From Desulfarculus sp. (GTDB lineage Bacteria; Desulfobacterota; Desulfarculia; Desulfarculales; Desulfarculaceae): a stretch of DNA of 64,000 nucleotides. Made by a program: the position numbers and the translations under genes. The stretch spans positions 1 to 64,000 of the forward strand of contig JACQYR010000022.1 of assembly GCA_016208115.1 (NCBI GenBank), given 5' to 3'. This document shows, in pieces, positions 29,031-37,278 of this stretch. Below the pieces are notes generated by a model, which worked only from the letters and a program-made list of their open reading frames with translations, was not told the DNA's origin and ran no database searches. Position 1 is the stretch's first letter, and every line of letters begins with the position of its first letter.

Positions 29031-30044
29031 TCAGGAGGCCTCCCGGCGCGGGGCCAGGGTTTCCTTGAGCAGGAATGAGGCCGCCAGGGCCAGCACGGCC
29101 GCCACCAGGAAGACCGTGAAGGCGGTGCCATAGCCCGCCGGGCTGGCCACGCCCTGCACCCTGTCCTGGCCTTGCAGGATCAGGCCCACCACCGGCTGCA
29201 ACACCGCCCCGCCCGAGAAGGGAAAGAGATTGACCAGGCCGGTGGCCGTGCCGGCGATGCTCACCGGGAACAGCTCCTTGGTGGTGGTGAAGGCGATGAC
29301 CACCACCGAGCTGGTGAAGAGCGAGAAGAGCAGGCACCACGCGTAGAGGCCCGCCAGGCTGAAGGACGTGGGCCAGAAGACCAGGGGCAGCACCAGGAGC
29401 AGCACCAGCGCCGACGAGGCCACCAGCACCTTCTTGCGCGAGTGCAGGACCTTGTCAGACAGCCAGGACAGGCCCGGGCTGCCCAGGATCATGCCCACGG
29501 CGGCCATGTTGAGCACCCCGCCGGCCTGGGCCTTGGTCAGGCCGTGGACGTGCATCAAAAAAGGGCCGCCCCACAGCCCCACGAAGCTGAAGAACATGCC
29601 CGAGGTGCAGAAGAACCAGATGGCGATGGGCCAGAAGCGGGGCTGGGCCAGCACCATCCGCATGCCGGCCCCCAGGCCGATGGACTGGGGCGGCGCGGCC
29701 CCGGCCTGGGGCGTCTCGGCCGGGGGCAGGCCCATGTCCTCGGGGCTGTTGCGCACCAAAAACCAGATGGCCAGGGCCAGGGCCAGGGTCAGGCCGCCGA
29801 TGGCCAGAAAGCTGCCCCGCCAGCCCAGGGCGGCGCTCATATAGGCCAGGGGGCCGGCGGCGCCCAGCACCCCCAGGCCGCCCACGGCCATAAGAAGGCC
29901 CATCATGAAGGCGAACTCCTGCAACCTGAACCAGCGGGTGAGCACCTTGATGGTGGGCACGAAGAGCATGGACACCCCCAGCCCAACCAGCACCCGGGCC
30001 GCCGTAGTGGCTGGATTGTAGCCTCTGGCGGCCCGCCAAGGCAA
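29031..30044 (-). pseudogene. MFS transporter lacking its N-terminal helices
   Basis: From ARVLVGLGVSMLFVPTIKVLTRWF onward this is a clear major-facilitator protein, with the central loop and the C-terminal six helices intact. The usual N-terminal start and helices 1-3, including the loop 2-3 signature, are absent. The ORF-track start is a TTG lying inside a promoter -35 box and the first ~16 residues (MPWRAARGYNPATTA) are not transporter-like. The promoter and the gene body seem joined by a deletion. No function can be expected as written. Confidence 0.75.
30015..30044 (-). promoter_or_regulatory. Promoter remnant in front of truncated MFS gene
   Basis: On the minus strand TTGCCT (30044-30039), 18 bp, then TACAAT (30020-30015). 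It lies 26 bp past the stop of the receiver-TPR gene and directly abuts the MFS coding remnant, leaving no room for a leader and start codon. Confidence 0.45.
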
Positions 30045-30069
30045 GGACGGCGGCTATGGCCTCGGGCGG

Positions 30070-31302
30070 CTACCCCTTTTTGTCCAGGTCGGCCTTGGCG
30101 CCCGCGGATTTCTTGAAGCCCAGGTTTTGCAGGCAGGCGTCCAGGAGCTGTTGGGCGGCGGTGAACTGGGGGTTGATCTCCATGGCCTGGGTGAGAATTT
30201 CGGCGGCCTGCTGCCACTCCTCCATCTCCCAGAAGCAGCGGGCCATGTTGTAGAGCAGGTGCTCGTCGCGGGGGTGGAAGTGCAGGGCCTTCTGGTAGAG
30301 GCTGATGGCCATGTCGAACTTCTGCTGGCGGCGGTAGGCGATGCCCAGGCGGTTGTAGACGTGGGCCAGCTCGGGGTCAATCTCCAGGGCGCGCTGGTAG
30401 TAGCTCTCGGCCTCGGCCAAAAAGCCCTCCTTGACCAGGCTGTCGCCGATGCGCCCCTGCAACGGGGCGTCCTCCGGGGCCTCTTGCACGGCCTTATCGA
30501 ACAGGCCCAGGGCCTGTTGCAGGCGCTTGAGCTGCAACTCGATCTCGCCCATGTAGAAGTAGAGCACCGCCTGCACCGAGCCGGCTTCCTTGACCTTCTT
30601 GGCCGCGTTGACCGCCCCGGCCAGCACCTTGAGGGCATCCTCCAGGCGTCCGCAGGACTGGTAGACCGAGGCCAGGCCCAAAAAGGCGCGCAGGGAGTAG
30701 GGGTTGGCCTTGAGGGCCGCCACGTAGGCCTGCTCGGCCCCCTCCCAATCGCCCAGTTTCTTGAGCACCTTGCCCAGCCCCACCTGGGCCTCCTCGTCCA
30801 CTTTGACCGCCAGGGCGGCGCGGTAGGCCTTCTCGGCCAGGTCCAGGTCGCCGGTGCGGATGGCGCCCCGGGCCAGGTCCATCTGGCGCAGGAACTCCTC
30901 CTCCTTGTCGTCAATCAGGGGCGACAGGGCCTGTTCCACCACCTCCAGGAAATCGCTGGGCTTGATGGGCAGGTCGGCCAGGGCGGTGGCCCCCAGGCCC
31001 TCGGCCTTTTCCTCGATGTGTTTGTCCTTGGGGCTGCGCAGCACCACCACGGGTAAAGAGCGCAGCTTGGGGTCGCGGCGGATCATCTCCAGCAGTTGCA
31101 GGCCGGTGATGGGTTGCAGCTTCCAGTTGGTCACCACCAGGTCGGCCGGCCGCTCGCGCAGCATGTGCATGGCTTCCTCGGCGGTCTTGGCCGCCCAGAT
31201 GCGGTGGAACTGCAAGGGTTCCAGGTGGCCTTCCATGGCGTCGGCGGCCACGGTGGTGGAATCAACCAGCAGCACACTCATGCGGCGGTAGGCGTACTTC
31301 AA
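30070..31302 (-). CDS. Degenerate receiver domain fused to TPR repeats
   Basis: Residues ~8-125 form a response-regulator receiver fold (SVLLVDSTT ... VVVLRSPKD ... DLPIKPSDFLEVV, with the conserved Lys). The phosphoacceptor position reads LVVTNWKL, so Asp is replaced by Asn; normal phosphorylation is not expected. Residues ~135-400 hold about six to seven tetratricopeptide repeats (for example AEKAYRAALAVKVDEEAQVGLGKVL and AESYYQRALEIDPELAHVYNRLG), a protein-binding scaffold. No DNA-binding domain. The TTG at 31302 is preceded by AGGGAG. It may sense or scaffold in a signalling complex; partner unknown. Confidence 0.82.
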   Translation of the reverse strand: MKYAYRRMSVLLVDSTTVAADAMEGHLEPLQFHRIWAAKTAEEAMHMLRERPADLVVTNWKLQPITGLQLLEMIRRDPKLRSLPVVVLRSPKDKHIEEKAEGLGATALADLPIKPSDFLEVVEQALSPLIDDKEEEFLRQMDLARGAIRTGDLDLAEKAYRAALAVKVDEEAQVGLGKVLKKLGDWEGAEQAYVAALKANPYSLRAFLGLASVYQSCGRLEDALKVLAGAVNAAKKVKEAGSVQAVLYFYMGEIELQLKRLQQALGLFDKAVQEAPEDAPLQGRIGDSLVKEGFLAEAESYYQRALEIDPELAHVYNRLGIAYRRQQKFDMAISLYQKALHFHPRDEHLLYNMARCFWEMEEWQQAAEILTQAMEINPQFTAAQQLLDACLQNLGFKKSAGAKADLDKKG

Positions 31303-31610
31303 GGGGCGCTCCCTGTACAGGCGAGATTACGGAATCTTATCAATATACCGGCAACCCCGCCGGACACAAGTGGTCAGTGGCCATGACCCGTTCGGCCGGG
31401 CCAAACCTAGGAGGGCGCCCCGGTCCTTGACCGCGCCCCCCGGGGAGGCTTATTTTGGAAATAGGACACGGGATTATCCCCGGCCACCCCTTTGGGAGTA
31501 GCCATGGCCCGTCCCCCCGGCCGACACAGCCAGCCCAGACCCTTGCCATCCCCGCCCGTACCCGCGCGGCCCGCCGGCCGCGCCACCGCCCAATGTCAGC
31601 GGAGGAACCC

Positions 31611-32610
31611 ATGATTGACAGCGTGGTCTTGCGTCGCCTGGCCGAACTGGACACCCGTCCGCACTCCACCTTAAGCCTGTACCTGGCCCTGGACCAGCCC
31701 CGGGACGCCCGGTTGTTGTCCCTGGGGCAGATGCTGCGGCGCAAAGAGCAGCAAATCGCCGGCAACGGCGGGGCCGAGTCCTGGAAGGCCCTGGCCCCGG
31801 ACCAGGAGAAGGCCACCCGTTACGTGGAGGAACTGCCCGTGGGTCCCCACCGGGGTCTGGCCCTGTTCAGTTGCGCGGCCAAGGAGTTCTTCGAGGCCTT
31901 CACCCTGCCGGTGAGCGTGCCCGACCTGTTGGAGGTGGGCACCTCGCCCTACATACGCCCCCTGACCGCCCTGGCCAGCGACCATTGCCGGGCGCTGATC
32001 GTGCTCTTGGACCGGCGCAAGGCCCGCTTCTTCGAGGCCTTCCTGGGCCTGGTGGGAGGTGCAGCGCCTGCGCGAGGAGTTCGCCGCCCGCAAATGCCAG
32101 CAGCTTTTGGTGGCCGGCTCGCGGGTGCGGGTGGAGCATTTCCTGCCCCACCTGCACCCCTACCTGGCCCAGAACCTGGCCGGCACCATCACCTGCGACG
32201 TGGGCGCCCCGCTGAGCCAGGTGGCCGAGGAGGCGGCCAAGGCCCAGGTGCTGGCCAGCCGTCAGCGCCAGGAGCGGCGCCTGGCCAACCTGGCCGACAA
32301 CCTGGGTCCCGGCGGCCAAGCCGCCACCGGGCTGAACCAGGTGCTGGCCGCCCTGCACGACGGCCAGGTGCACACCCTCTTGGTGCGCCGGGGTTTCACC
32401 CAGGAGGGCTGGTCCTGCCCGGCCTGCGGACGTCTGCGCTCCGAGGCTGGCGATTGCCCCCTGTGCGGCTCGGCCATGACCCGGGCCGACGACGTGGTCA
32501 ACCTGGCCCTGGCCAAGGCCCTGGACTCGGGCGCGGCCCTGGAGCAGGTGGAAGGCGCCTCGGCCCTGGACAACATGGGAGGCATCGCGGCCCTGTTGCG
32601 CTACGCCTGA
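31611..32610 (+). pseudogene. Bacterial release-factor-like (baeRF) protein, broken by internal deletion/frameshift
   Basis: The N-part (MIDSVVLRRLAELDTRPHSTLSLYLAL to ARFFEAFLGLV) resembles the N-terminal domain of bacterial homologues of archaeo-eukaryotic release factor 1. The C-part, in another frame from ~32056, has LREEFAARKCQQLLVAGS, NQVLAALHDGQVHTLLVRRGF and a C-terminal zinc ribbon (CPACGRLRSEAGDCPLCG), also typical of that family. Between them at ~32050 the frame changes and a middle segment seems lost. The start ATG at 31611 has GGAGGA upstream. Related proteins are thought to act on stalled ribosomes or peptidyl-tRNA. The 31303-31610 gap before it holds nothing I can name. Confidence 0.7.
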
Positions 32611-32646
32611 GGCCGAGCGATAGCCTCATTATTCTTCGTAACAAGC

Positions 32647-32665
32647 GGCGGGGTTTATCCCCGCC
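32647..32665 (+). terminator. Hairpin downstream of baeRF gene
   Basis: GGCGGGG-TTTAT-CCCCGCC followed by CGTCTTGTTCTT. Member of the recurring GGGCGGGG hairpin family, 37 bp past the stop. Confidence 0.6.
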
Positions 32666-32683
32666 CGTCTTGTTCTTGCGCCT

Positions 32684-32820
32684 AAGGACACGGGAGGGGA
32701 TAAACCCCTCCCCTTGTATGTTCAACATGGCCACTACGGGAGCAAACGGGGTTGGTCGCGGGAGAGCCCCTCCCGACCCGCATTGGGAGTCGAGGCACTC
32801 GACCCCCGCCCGTCTTTTTG
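32684..32820 (-). repeat. ~130 bp dispersed repeat, copy 2, with hairpin
   Basis: This is the reverse complement of the copy at 18497-18630 with scattered mismatches. It includes the hairpin GGGAGGGG-ATAAA-CCCCTCCC (32692-32712), where compensating G/A and C/T changes keep the stem relative to copy 1. It lies in the gap between the baeRF and merR genes. Confidence 0.8.
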
Positions 32821-32863
32821 CCTCCGCGCCAGGCCCTTGACAGGCGGTCGCCATCCCAGACAT

Positions 32864-32883
32864 AGTTAACTTTAACGTCAACT
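32864..32883 (+). promoter_or_regulatory. Palindromic operator candidate upstream of merR
   Basis: AGTTAACTTT-AACGTCAACT is a 20 bp imperfect palindrome (8 of 10 pairs match). It lies 11 bp before the merR start and ~20 bp after TTGACA at 32838-32843. An operator in this position suits an autoregulating MerR protein that also controls the acyl-CoA dehydrogenase gene behind it. It resembles in style the TTnACGTnAACGT-type sites of LiuR-like regulators, but I did not compare it with a database. Confidence 0.45.
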
Positions 32884-32894
32884 GGAAGTAAGCC

Positions 32895-33320
32895 GTGACC
32901 CCGGATACCCCGCCACCCCTCTTCACCATCTCCGAACTGGCCAGCGAGCTGGACATCAGCACCCGCACCATCCGCTTCTACGAGGAAAAGGGCCTATTAA
33001 GCCCCCGCCGTTCCCCGGGCAACCAGCGCCTGTACAGCCGGCGCGACCGCGCCCGCCTCAAGCTGATCCTGCGCGGCAAGCGCTTCGGCTACAGCCTCAC
33101 CCAGATCGCCGAGATGATCGGCATGGCCGAGGTGGACCTGGACGAGGCCGAGCAGATACGGCGCAGCCTGGCCTACGGCGAGGAGAAGCTGCGGGAGATC
33201 GCCCAGCGCCTGGAGGAGTTGCGCCTGCTGGAGCAGGACATCCTGGCGGTACGGCAAAAGCTCATTGACCGCCTGACCCATCTGGAAGGTAGCTCTTCCC
33301 ATACCCATAGCGAGGACTAG
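32895..33320 (+). CDS. MerR-family regulator of acyl-CoA metabolism (LiuR-like)
   Basis: A 141-residue MerR protein. The winged helix reads FTISELASELDISTRTIRFYEEKGLLSPRRSPGNQRLYSRRDRARLKLI, followed by a long coiled coil (~residues 90-130). There is no metal-binding Cys pair at the C-terminus, so it is not a metal sensor. MerR proteins with this YEEKGLL...GNxRxY form commonly control branched-chain amino acid or fatty acid catabolism. The next gene, 1 bp away, is an acyl-CoA dehydrogenase, which supports this. It uses a GTG start at 32895. Confidence 0.85.
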   Translation: MTPDTPPPLFTISELASELDISTRTIRFYEEKGLLSPRRSPGNQRLYSRRDRARLKLILRGKRFGYSLTQIAEMIGMAEVDLDEAEQIRRSLAYGEEKLREIAQRLEELRLLEQDILAVRQKLIDRLTHLEGSSSHTHSED

Positions 33321-33321
33321 C

Positions 33322-34566
33322 ATGTTCGATTTTCTGTTGAGCAAGGAGCAACTGGCCCTGCGGGATGAGGTGCGCGAGCTGGTCAAGTGGGTGCCCCGCC
33401 AGATGATCCTGGACATGGATCAAGACAAGGTGCAGTTCCCCAAGGAGTTCCTCCAGGAGGCCGGGCGCCGGGGCCTCATGGGCTGCCGCTACCCCCGCCA
33501 GTGGGGGGGCCGGGGCCTGGACTGGGTGAGCACCTGCATGGTCATGGAGGAGGTGGGGGTGCTGGGCTACATCTTCGCCTGCGTCTTCGGGGTGGGGGCG
33601 GAGTTGGTCTGCGACGCCATCATCCTGCACGGCACGGACGCACAGAAGGAGCGCTACGTCAAGCCGCTGCTCAGGGGCGAGGTCTTCGCCGCCGAGTGCC
33701 TCACCGAGCCCCGGGGGGGCAGCGACTTCTTCGGCACCACCACCCAGGCCGTGGACATGGGCGGCCACTACCTGCTCACCGGCCAGAAGCGCTTCATCGT
33801 GGGGGCGGAGGGGGCCGACTTTTTCCTGGTCTACGCCCGCACCGACCCCCAGGCCCCGCCCCACAAGGGGCTCAGTTGCTTCATCGTGGACCGGGGGCCG
33901 GGAGTGACCACCAAGTACCTCTACGGCCTCATGGGCTGCCGGGGCGGCGGGGCCGGGCGCATCGTCTTCCAGGACGCGAAGGTGCCCAAGCAAAACCTGC
34001 TGGGCAAGCTCAACGGGGCGGTCGAGATCTTCAACACCATGATGATCCCCGAGCGCCTGGGCACCGCGGCCATGACCATCGGCGCCGCCCGGCCGGCCCT
34101 GGAGGTGGCCACCGGCTACACCAGCCGGCGCAAGGCCTTCGGCCAGGTCATCAGCCAGTTCCAGGGCGTGAGCTTCCAGGTGGCGAACGCGGCCCTCCTG
34201 CTGGACCAGGCCCGGGCCAGCGTCTACGTCACCGCCCGGGGGGTGGACGCCGGGCTGCCCCCCAACCAGACCCGGCGCCTGGTCAGCCAGACCAAGAAGT
34301 TCGTCACCGAGTCCTGCCAGCAGGCGGCCCACCATGCCATGCAGGTCATGGGCGGCATCGGCTACACCAGTGTCTATCCCGTGGAGCGCATCGTGCGCGA
34401 TCTCGGCCTGGCCTCCATCTGGACCGGCACCAACGAGGTGATGAGCATGATCGTGGCCAGCGAGTGGTACCGCGAATACGCCGCCGCCCAGGGCGCCGGC
34501 GCCGAGCGCGATTTCGAGGCCGACGCGGCCGGCGCCGATGAGCTGGAGGAGAAGATCTACGAGTAG
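33322..34566 (+). CDS. Acyl-CoA dehydrogenase
   Basis: A 414-residue flavoprotein of the ACAD family, of normal length. Seen: CLTEPRGGSDFFGTTTQA (FAD contact), GLSCFIVDRGPGVT, TAAMTIGAARPALEVATGYTSRRKAFGQVISQFQGVSFQVAN, QVMGGIGYTSVYPVERIVRDL and IWTGTNEVMSMIVASEWYRE. It oxidises an acyl-CoA thioester to the 2-enoyl-CoA and passes electrons to ETF. Chain-length or branched specificity cannot be read. It is translationally close-coupled to merR. Its end overlaps the convergent diguanylate cyclase gene by 10 bp. Confidence 0.93.
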   Translation: MFDFLLSKEQLALRDEVRELVKWVPRQMILDMDQDKVQFPKEFLQEAGRRGLMGCRYPRQWGGRGLDWVSTCMVMEEVGVLGYIFACVFGVGAELVCDAIILHGTDAQKERYVKPLLRGEVFAAECLTEPRGGSDFFGTTTQAVDMGGHYLLTGQKRFIVGAEGADFFLVYARTDPQAPPHKGLSCFIVDRGPGVTTKYLYGLMGCRGGGAGRIVFQDAKVPKQNLLGKLNGAVEIFNTMMIPERLGTAAMTIGAARPALEVATGYTSRRKAFGQVISQFQGVSFQVANAALLLDQARASVYVTARGVDAGLPPNQTRRLVSQTKKFVTESCQQAAHHAMQVMGGIGYTSVYPVERIVRDLGLASIWTGTNEVMSMIVASEWYREYAAAQGAGAERDFEADAAGADELEEKIYE

Positions 34567-36179
34567 GGGCCGGACGAGGCCTGGCCGGGCAGGGGTTTGC
34601 CGCGCTTGTGCTCGTACATGCGCTGGTCGGCCTCCCTGAGCAGGTCCTCCAGGGCGCGGGGGGAGCCGGGATCGTAGACCGTGGTGCCCAGGCTCAAGGA
34701 CAGGGGGAAGGGGTGCAGCCCCTGGCGCCGCCAGGCCTGGAGGTTGTGCTCCAGGCGCTGGCTGATGGGTTCGGTGGTCTCCTCCTCGCCCTCCAGGGCC
34801 AGGGCCGCGAACTCGTCGCCGCCCATGCGGGCCACGATGTCCGAGCCGCGGAAGGTGCTTTTCAGCACCTGGCTGGCGGCCACCAGGGCGCGGTCGCCCT
34901 CGGTGTGGCCTAGGCGGTCGTTTATAAGCTTGAGGTCGTCCACGTCAATAAAGAACAGGTGCAGGCGCCGGCCCATGCGCTGGGCGGTCTTGACCTGCTG
35001 GCGGGCCAGGGTGAGGAAGCCTCGGCGGTTGTAGAGACCGGTGAGCTCGTCCACCAGGGACAGGGCCCGCAACTCCTCGCGCAACTGGGCCAGCTCGCTG
35101 ATGTCGCGCAGGGAGGCCAAGAGCGCCGGCTGCCCCTGCCACTTGGTGCGCACCACCCGCATCTCCACCACCACCTTCTGGCCGTCGGCGGCCCTCAGGC
35201 ACATCTCGTGGCGCTGGCCGGTAGCCAGGGGAAAGGCGAAGGGCCGGCCCACCAGGTCCCAGGCCCGCGTGGCCATGATGCGCTCGGCCGCCGGGTTGAC
35301 GAAGAGCACCAAGCCGTCGGCCCCGGCCACGATCAGGCCATCGGCGTTGTCCACGATGAGCTGGCGCAGGTTGGACTCCACCACCTGCAGGGCCTCTTCC
35401 ATGCGCTTGCGCTCGGTGATGTCGCGGCCCACGGCCTGGACCTCCACCAGGTGGCCATCCTGGTCAAAGATGCCCCAGTCGGTCCAGCGCTGCCAGCGCC
35501 GCTCGCCGTCGGGGGTGGTGAAGGTCTGCTCGACGCGGGCGACGGGGTGTTGGGGAGTAAGCTGCGCCAGCAGTTGGCGGGTGACCTGGGCGTCGGCCGG
35601 GGGCAGGTGCTCGAAGATGTTGACCCCCACCATGCGCGCCGCCGGATGGCCGAAATAGCTGGCCAGGGCTTGGTTGGCGAAGGTCAGGGTGCCGCCGGGG
35701 GCGAAACGGCAGATCAGCTCGGTCTGGTGCTCCACGATGGACTGGTAGCGGGCGGCCTGCCCGCGCTCCCTCTCCAGGGCCTGGAGGCGGGCCGGGGCCA
35801 GGGCCAGGGCCAGGGCCAGGCGGGCGGGGTCCAGGCCTTGGCCAGGCAGGCAATCCTGGGCGCCCAGGGCCAGGGCCTGGCCGGCCTCCTCGGGTTGCCA
35901 AGGCTCCAGGATGAGCACCAGGGGCAGGCCCGGCGCCTGGCGGCGCACCTGTTCCACCAGGCTCGCCGCCCCCGGGCCGTCACCGGCCCACAGGGCCAAA
36001 TCGGCGCGCCCCTGGCCGGCCAGGGCCAGAAAATCCTGGCGGCCCTGGGCCAAGTGGGCCTCAAAGGCCTTACCCCCGGTCCGAGACAACAGCTCGACCA
36101 GGCCAGCCGTCCGCTCCTGCCGGTCGGCGGCGATCAACACCTTGCGTGGGACCAAGTTCACCGCGCCCCGCTCGTACAC
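34557..36179 (-). CDS. Diguanylate cyclase with degenerate receiver and two PAS domains
   Basis: 540 residues. Region 12-120 looks like a receiver (VLIAADRQERTAGLVELL ... LVLILEPWQPEEAGQALALGAQDCLP) but lacks the usual acidic cluster. PAS 1 at ~145-265 ends with AVGRDITERKRMEEAL; PAS 2 at ~270-380 ends with ASLRDISELAQLREEL. The GGDEF domain at ~385-530 has the intact active loop RMGGDEFAAL and the substrate-side DVDDLKLINDRLGHTEGD. It should make c-di-GMP from GTP in response to signals sensed by the PAS domains. No RxxD inhibitory site is obvious before GGDEF. No EAL domain. Confidence 0.9.
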   Translation of the reverse strand: MYERGAVNLVPRKVLIAADRQERTAGLVELLSRTGGKAFEAHLAQGRQDFLALAGQGRADLALWAGDGPGAASLVEQVRRQAPGLPLVLILEPWQPEEAGQALALGAQDCLPGQGLDPARLALALALAPARLQALERERGQAARYQSIVEHQTELICRFAPGGTLTFANQALASYFGHPAARMVGVNIFEHLPPADAQVTRQLLAQLTPQHPVARVEQTFTTPDGERRWQRWTDWGIFDQDGHLVEVQAVGRDITERKRMEEALQVVESNLRQLIVDNADGLIVAGADGLVLFVNPAAERIMATRAWDLVGRPFAFPLATGQRHEMCLRAADGQKVVVEMRVVRTKWQGQPALLASLRDISELAQLREELRALSLVDELTGLYNRRGFLTLARQQVKTAQRMGRRLHLFFIDVDDLKLINDRLGHTEGDRALVAASQVLKSTFRGSDIVARMGGDEFAALALEGEEETTEPISQRLEHNLQAWRRQGLHPFPLSLSLGTTVYDPGSPRALEDLLREADQRMYEHKRGKPLPGQASSGPYS

Positions 36180-36452
36180 GCCGGCCCGGCGCCGGAAACC
36201 AAATCCGCGCCTGGCCGGGAAAACAGCGCTACCATGGCTAACATGTCGAACCTGATTGTACTTTGCGCTTGGGACCGTGGCCTTGCAAGCCCAAAATGAC
36301 GAAGCCTCTTAGGTAGATGGCTTGTTGGCCCTGGCCGCCCCCGGCCGCAAGCACTGCTATCGCCGGGGGCTTGTGGCCGGCCGCCCCTTGGCGTAATCTT
36401 CATCGGCAGGCCAGCCAAGAAACTTAAATGCCCAGACAGCGCGGAGGTGACG

Positions 36453-37166
36453 ATGAAGGTCCTGGCCTTGAACGGCAGCGCCCGCGGGGGCAAGGGCGTC
36501 ACGGCGCGCCTGCTGGCCGCTCTTACCAGCGGCCTGACTGGGGGCGGTGCCCAGGTGCGGGTGATGGAGGTGGCCCGCCTCAAGGTGGCTCCCTGCCTGG
36601 CCTGCCTGAAGTGCATGCTCAAGACCCCAGGGGTCTGCGCCCAGCACGACGACATGGAGCAGGTCTACCCGGCGCTCCAGGCCGCCGATCTCTTGGTGCT
36701 GGCCACGCCGGTCTACACCGACAACATGAGCGCCCAGATCAAGGCGGTGATTGACCGCTGCATCTGCACCATGCAGCCCTTCCTGACCCAAGGGCCGGAC
36801 GACCGGGTGCGACACCCCGCCCAGTGGTCCATGCCCGGCCAGATGCTACTTCTAAGCACCTGCAGCTTCCCGGAGCCGGCCACCTTCGCGCCGCTGGTCG
36901 CCACCTTCCGCGCCCAGGCGGCCAACTTCTTCAGCCAGCCCCTGGCCGAGCTGTGCATCCCCGGCTCCATCGCCCTGCAGATGGAGCCCCAGCGCCTGGA
37001 GCCCCACCTGGAGCTCTTGGCCCAGGCCGGTCTGGCCCTGGCCCAGTCAGGGCAAATACCGCCGGCCCTCTTGGAGCAAATCAACCGCCCGCCGTTGAGC
37101 CCGGAGCAATACTTGGAGATCGGCCGGCGCTACGAAGAGGTCTGCCGCCAGCGGCTGGGCGGCTAG
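36453..37166 (+). CDS. Flavodoxin-fold NAD(P)H-dependent FMN reductase
   Basis: A 237-residue protein starting MKVLALNGSARGGKGVTARLL, the FMN phosphate-binding loop of the NADPH-dependent FMN reductase family. It continues with LKVAPCLACLKCMLKTPGVCAQHDDM, the Cys-rich CxxCxxC-type insertion found in iron-sulfur flavoproteins, and LVLATPVYTDNMSAQIKAVIDR. Whether a 4Fe-4S cluster is bound is uncertain. It is a redox enzyme of unknown partner. The ATG at 36453 follows GGAGG. It is probably separate from leuC, which starts 112 bp later. Confidence 0.8.
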   Translation: MKVLALNGSARGGKGVTARLLAALTSGLTGGGAQVRVMEVARLKVAPCLACLKCMLKTPGVCAQHDDMEQVYPALQAADLLVLATPVYTDNMSAQIKAVIDRCICTMQPFLTQGPDDRVRHPAQWSMPGQMLLLSTCSFPEPATFAPLVATFRAQAANFFSQPLAELCIPGSIALQMEPQRLEPHLELLAQAGLALAQSGQIPPALLEQINRPPLSPEQYLEIGRRYEEVCRQRLGG

Positions 37167-37278
37167 GGGCCTGGGGCCTTCGTCATCTTCCAACGACAAC
37201 GGCCCGCAAATTTAGTGCTTGCCATCCTGGCCGCTTGGGGCACAATCCTGTTACTCGCGTAGCGCCCCGGAGGCAGGC

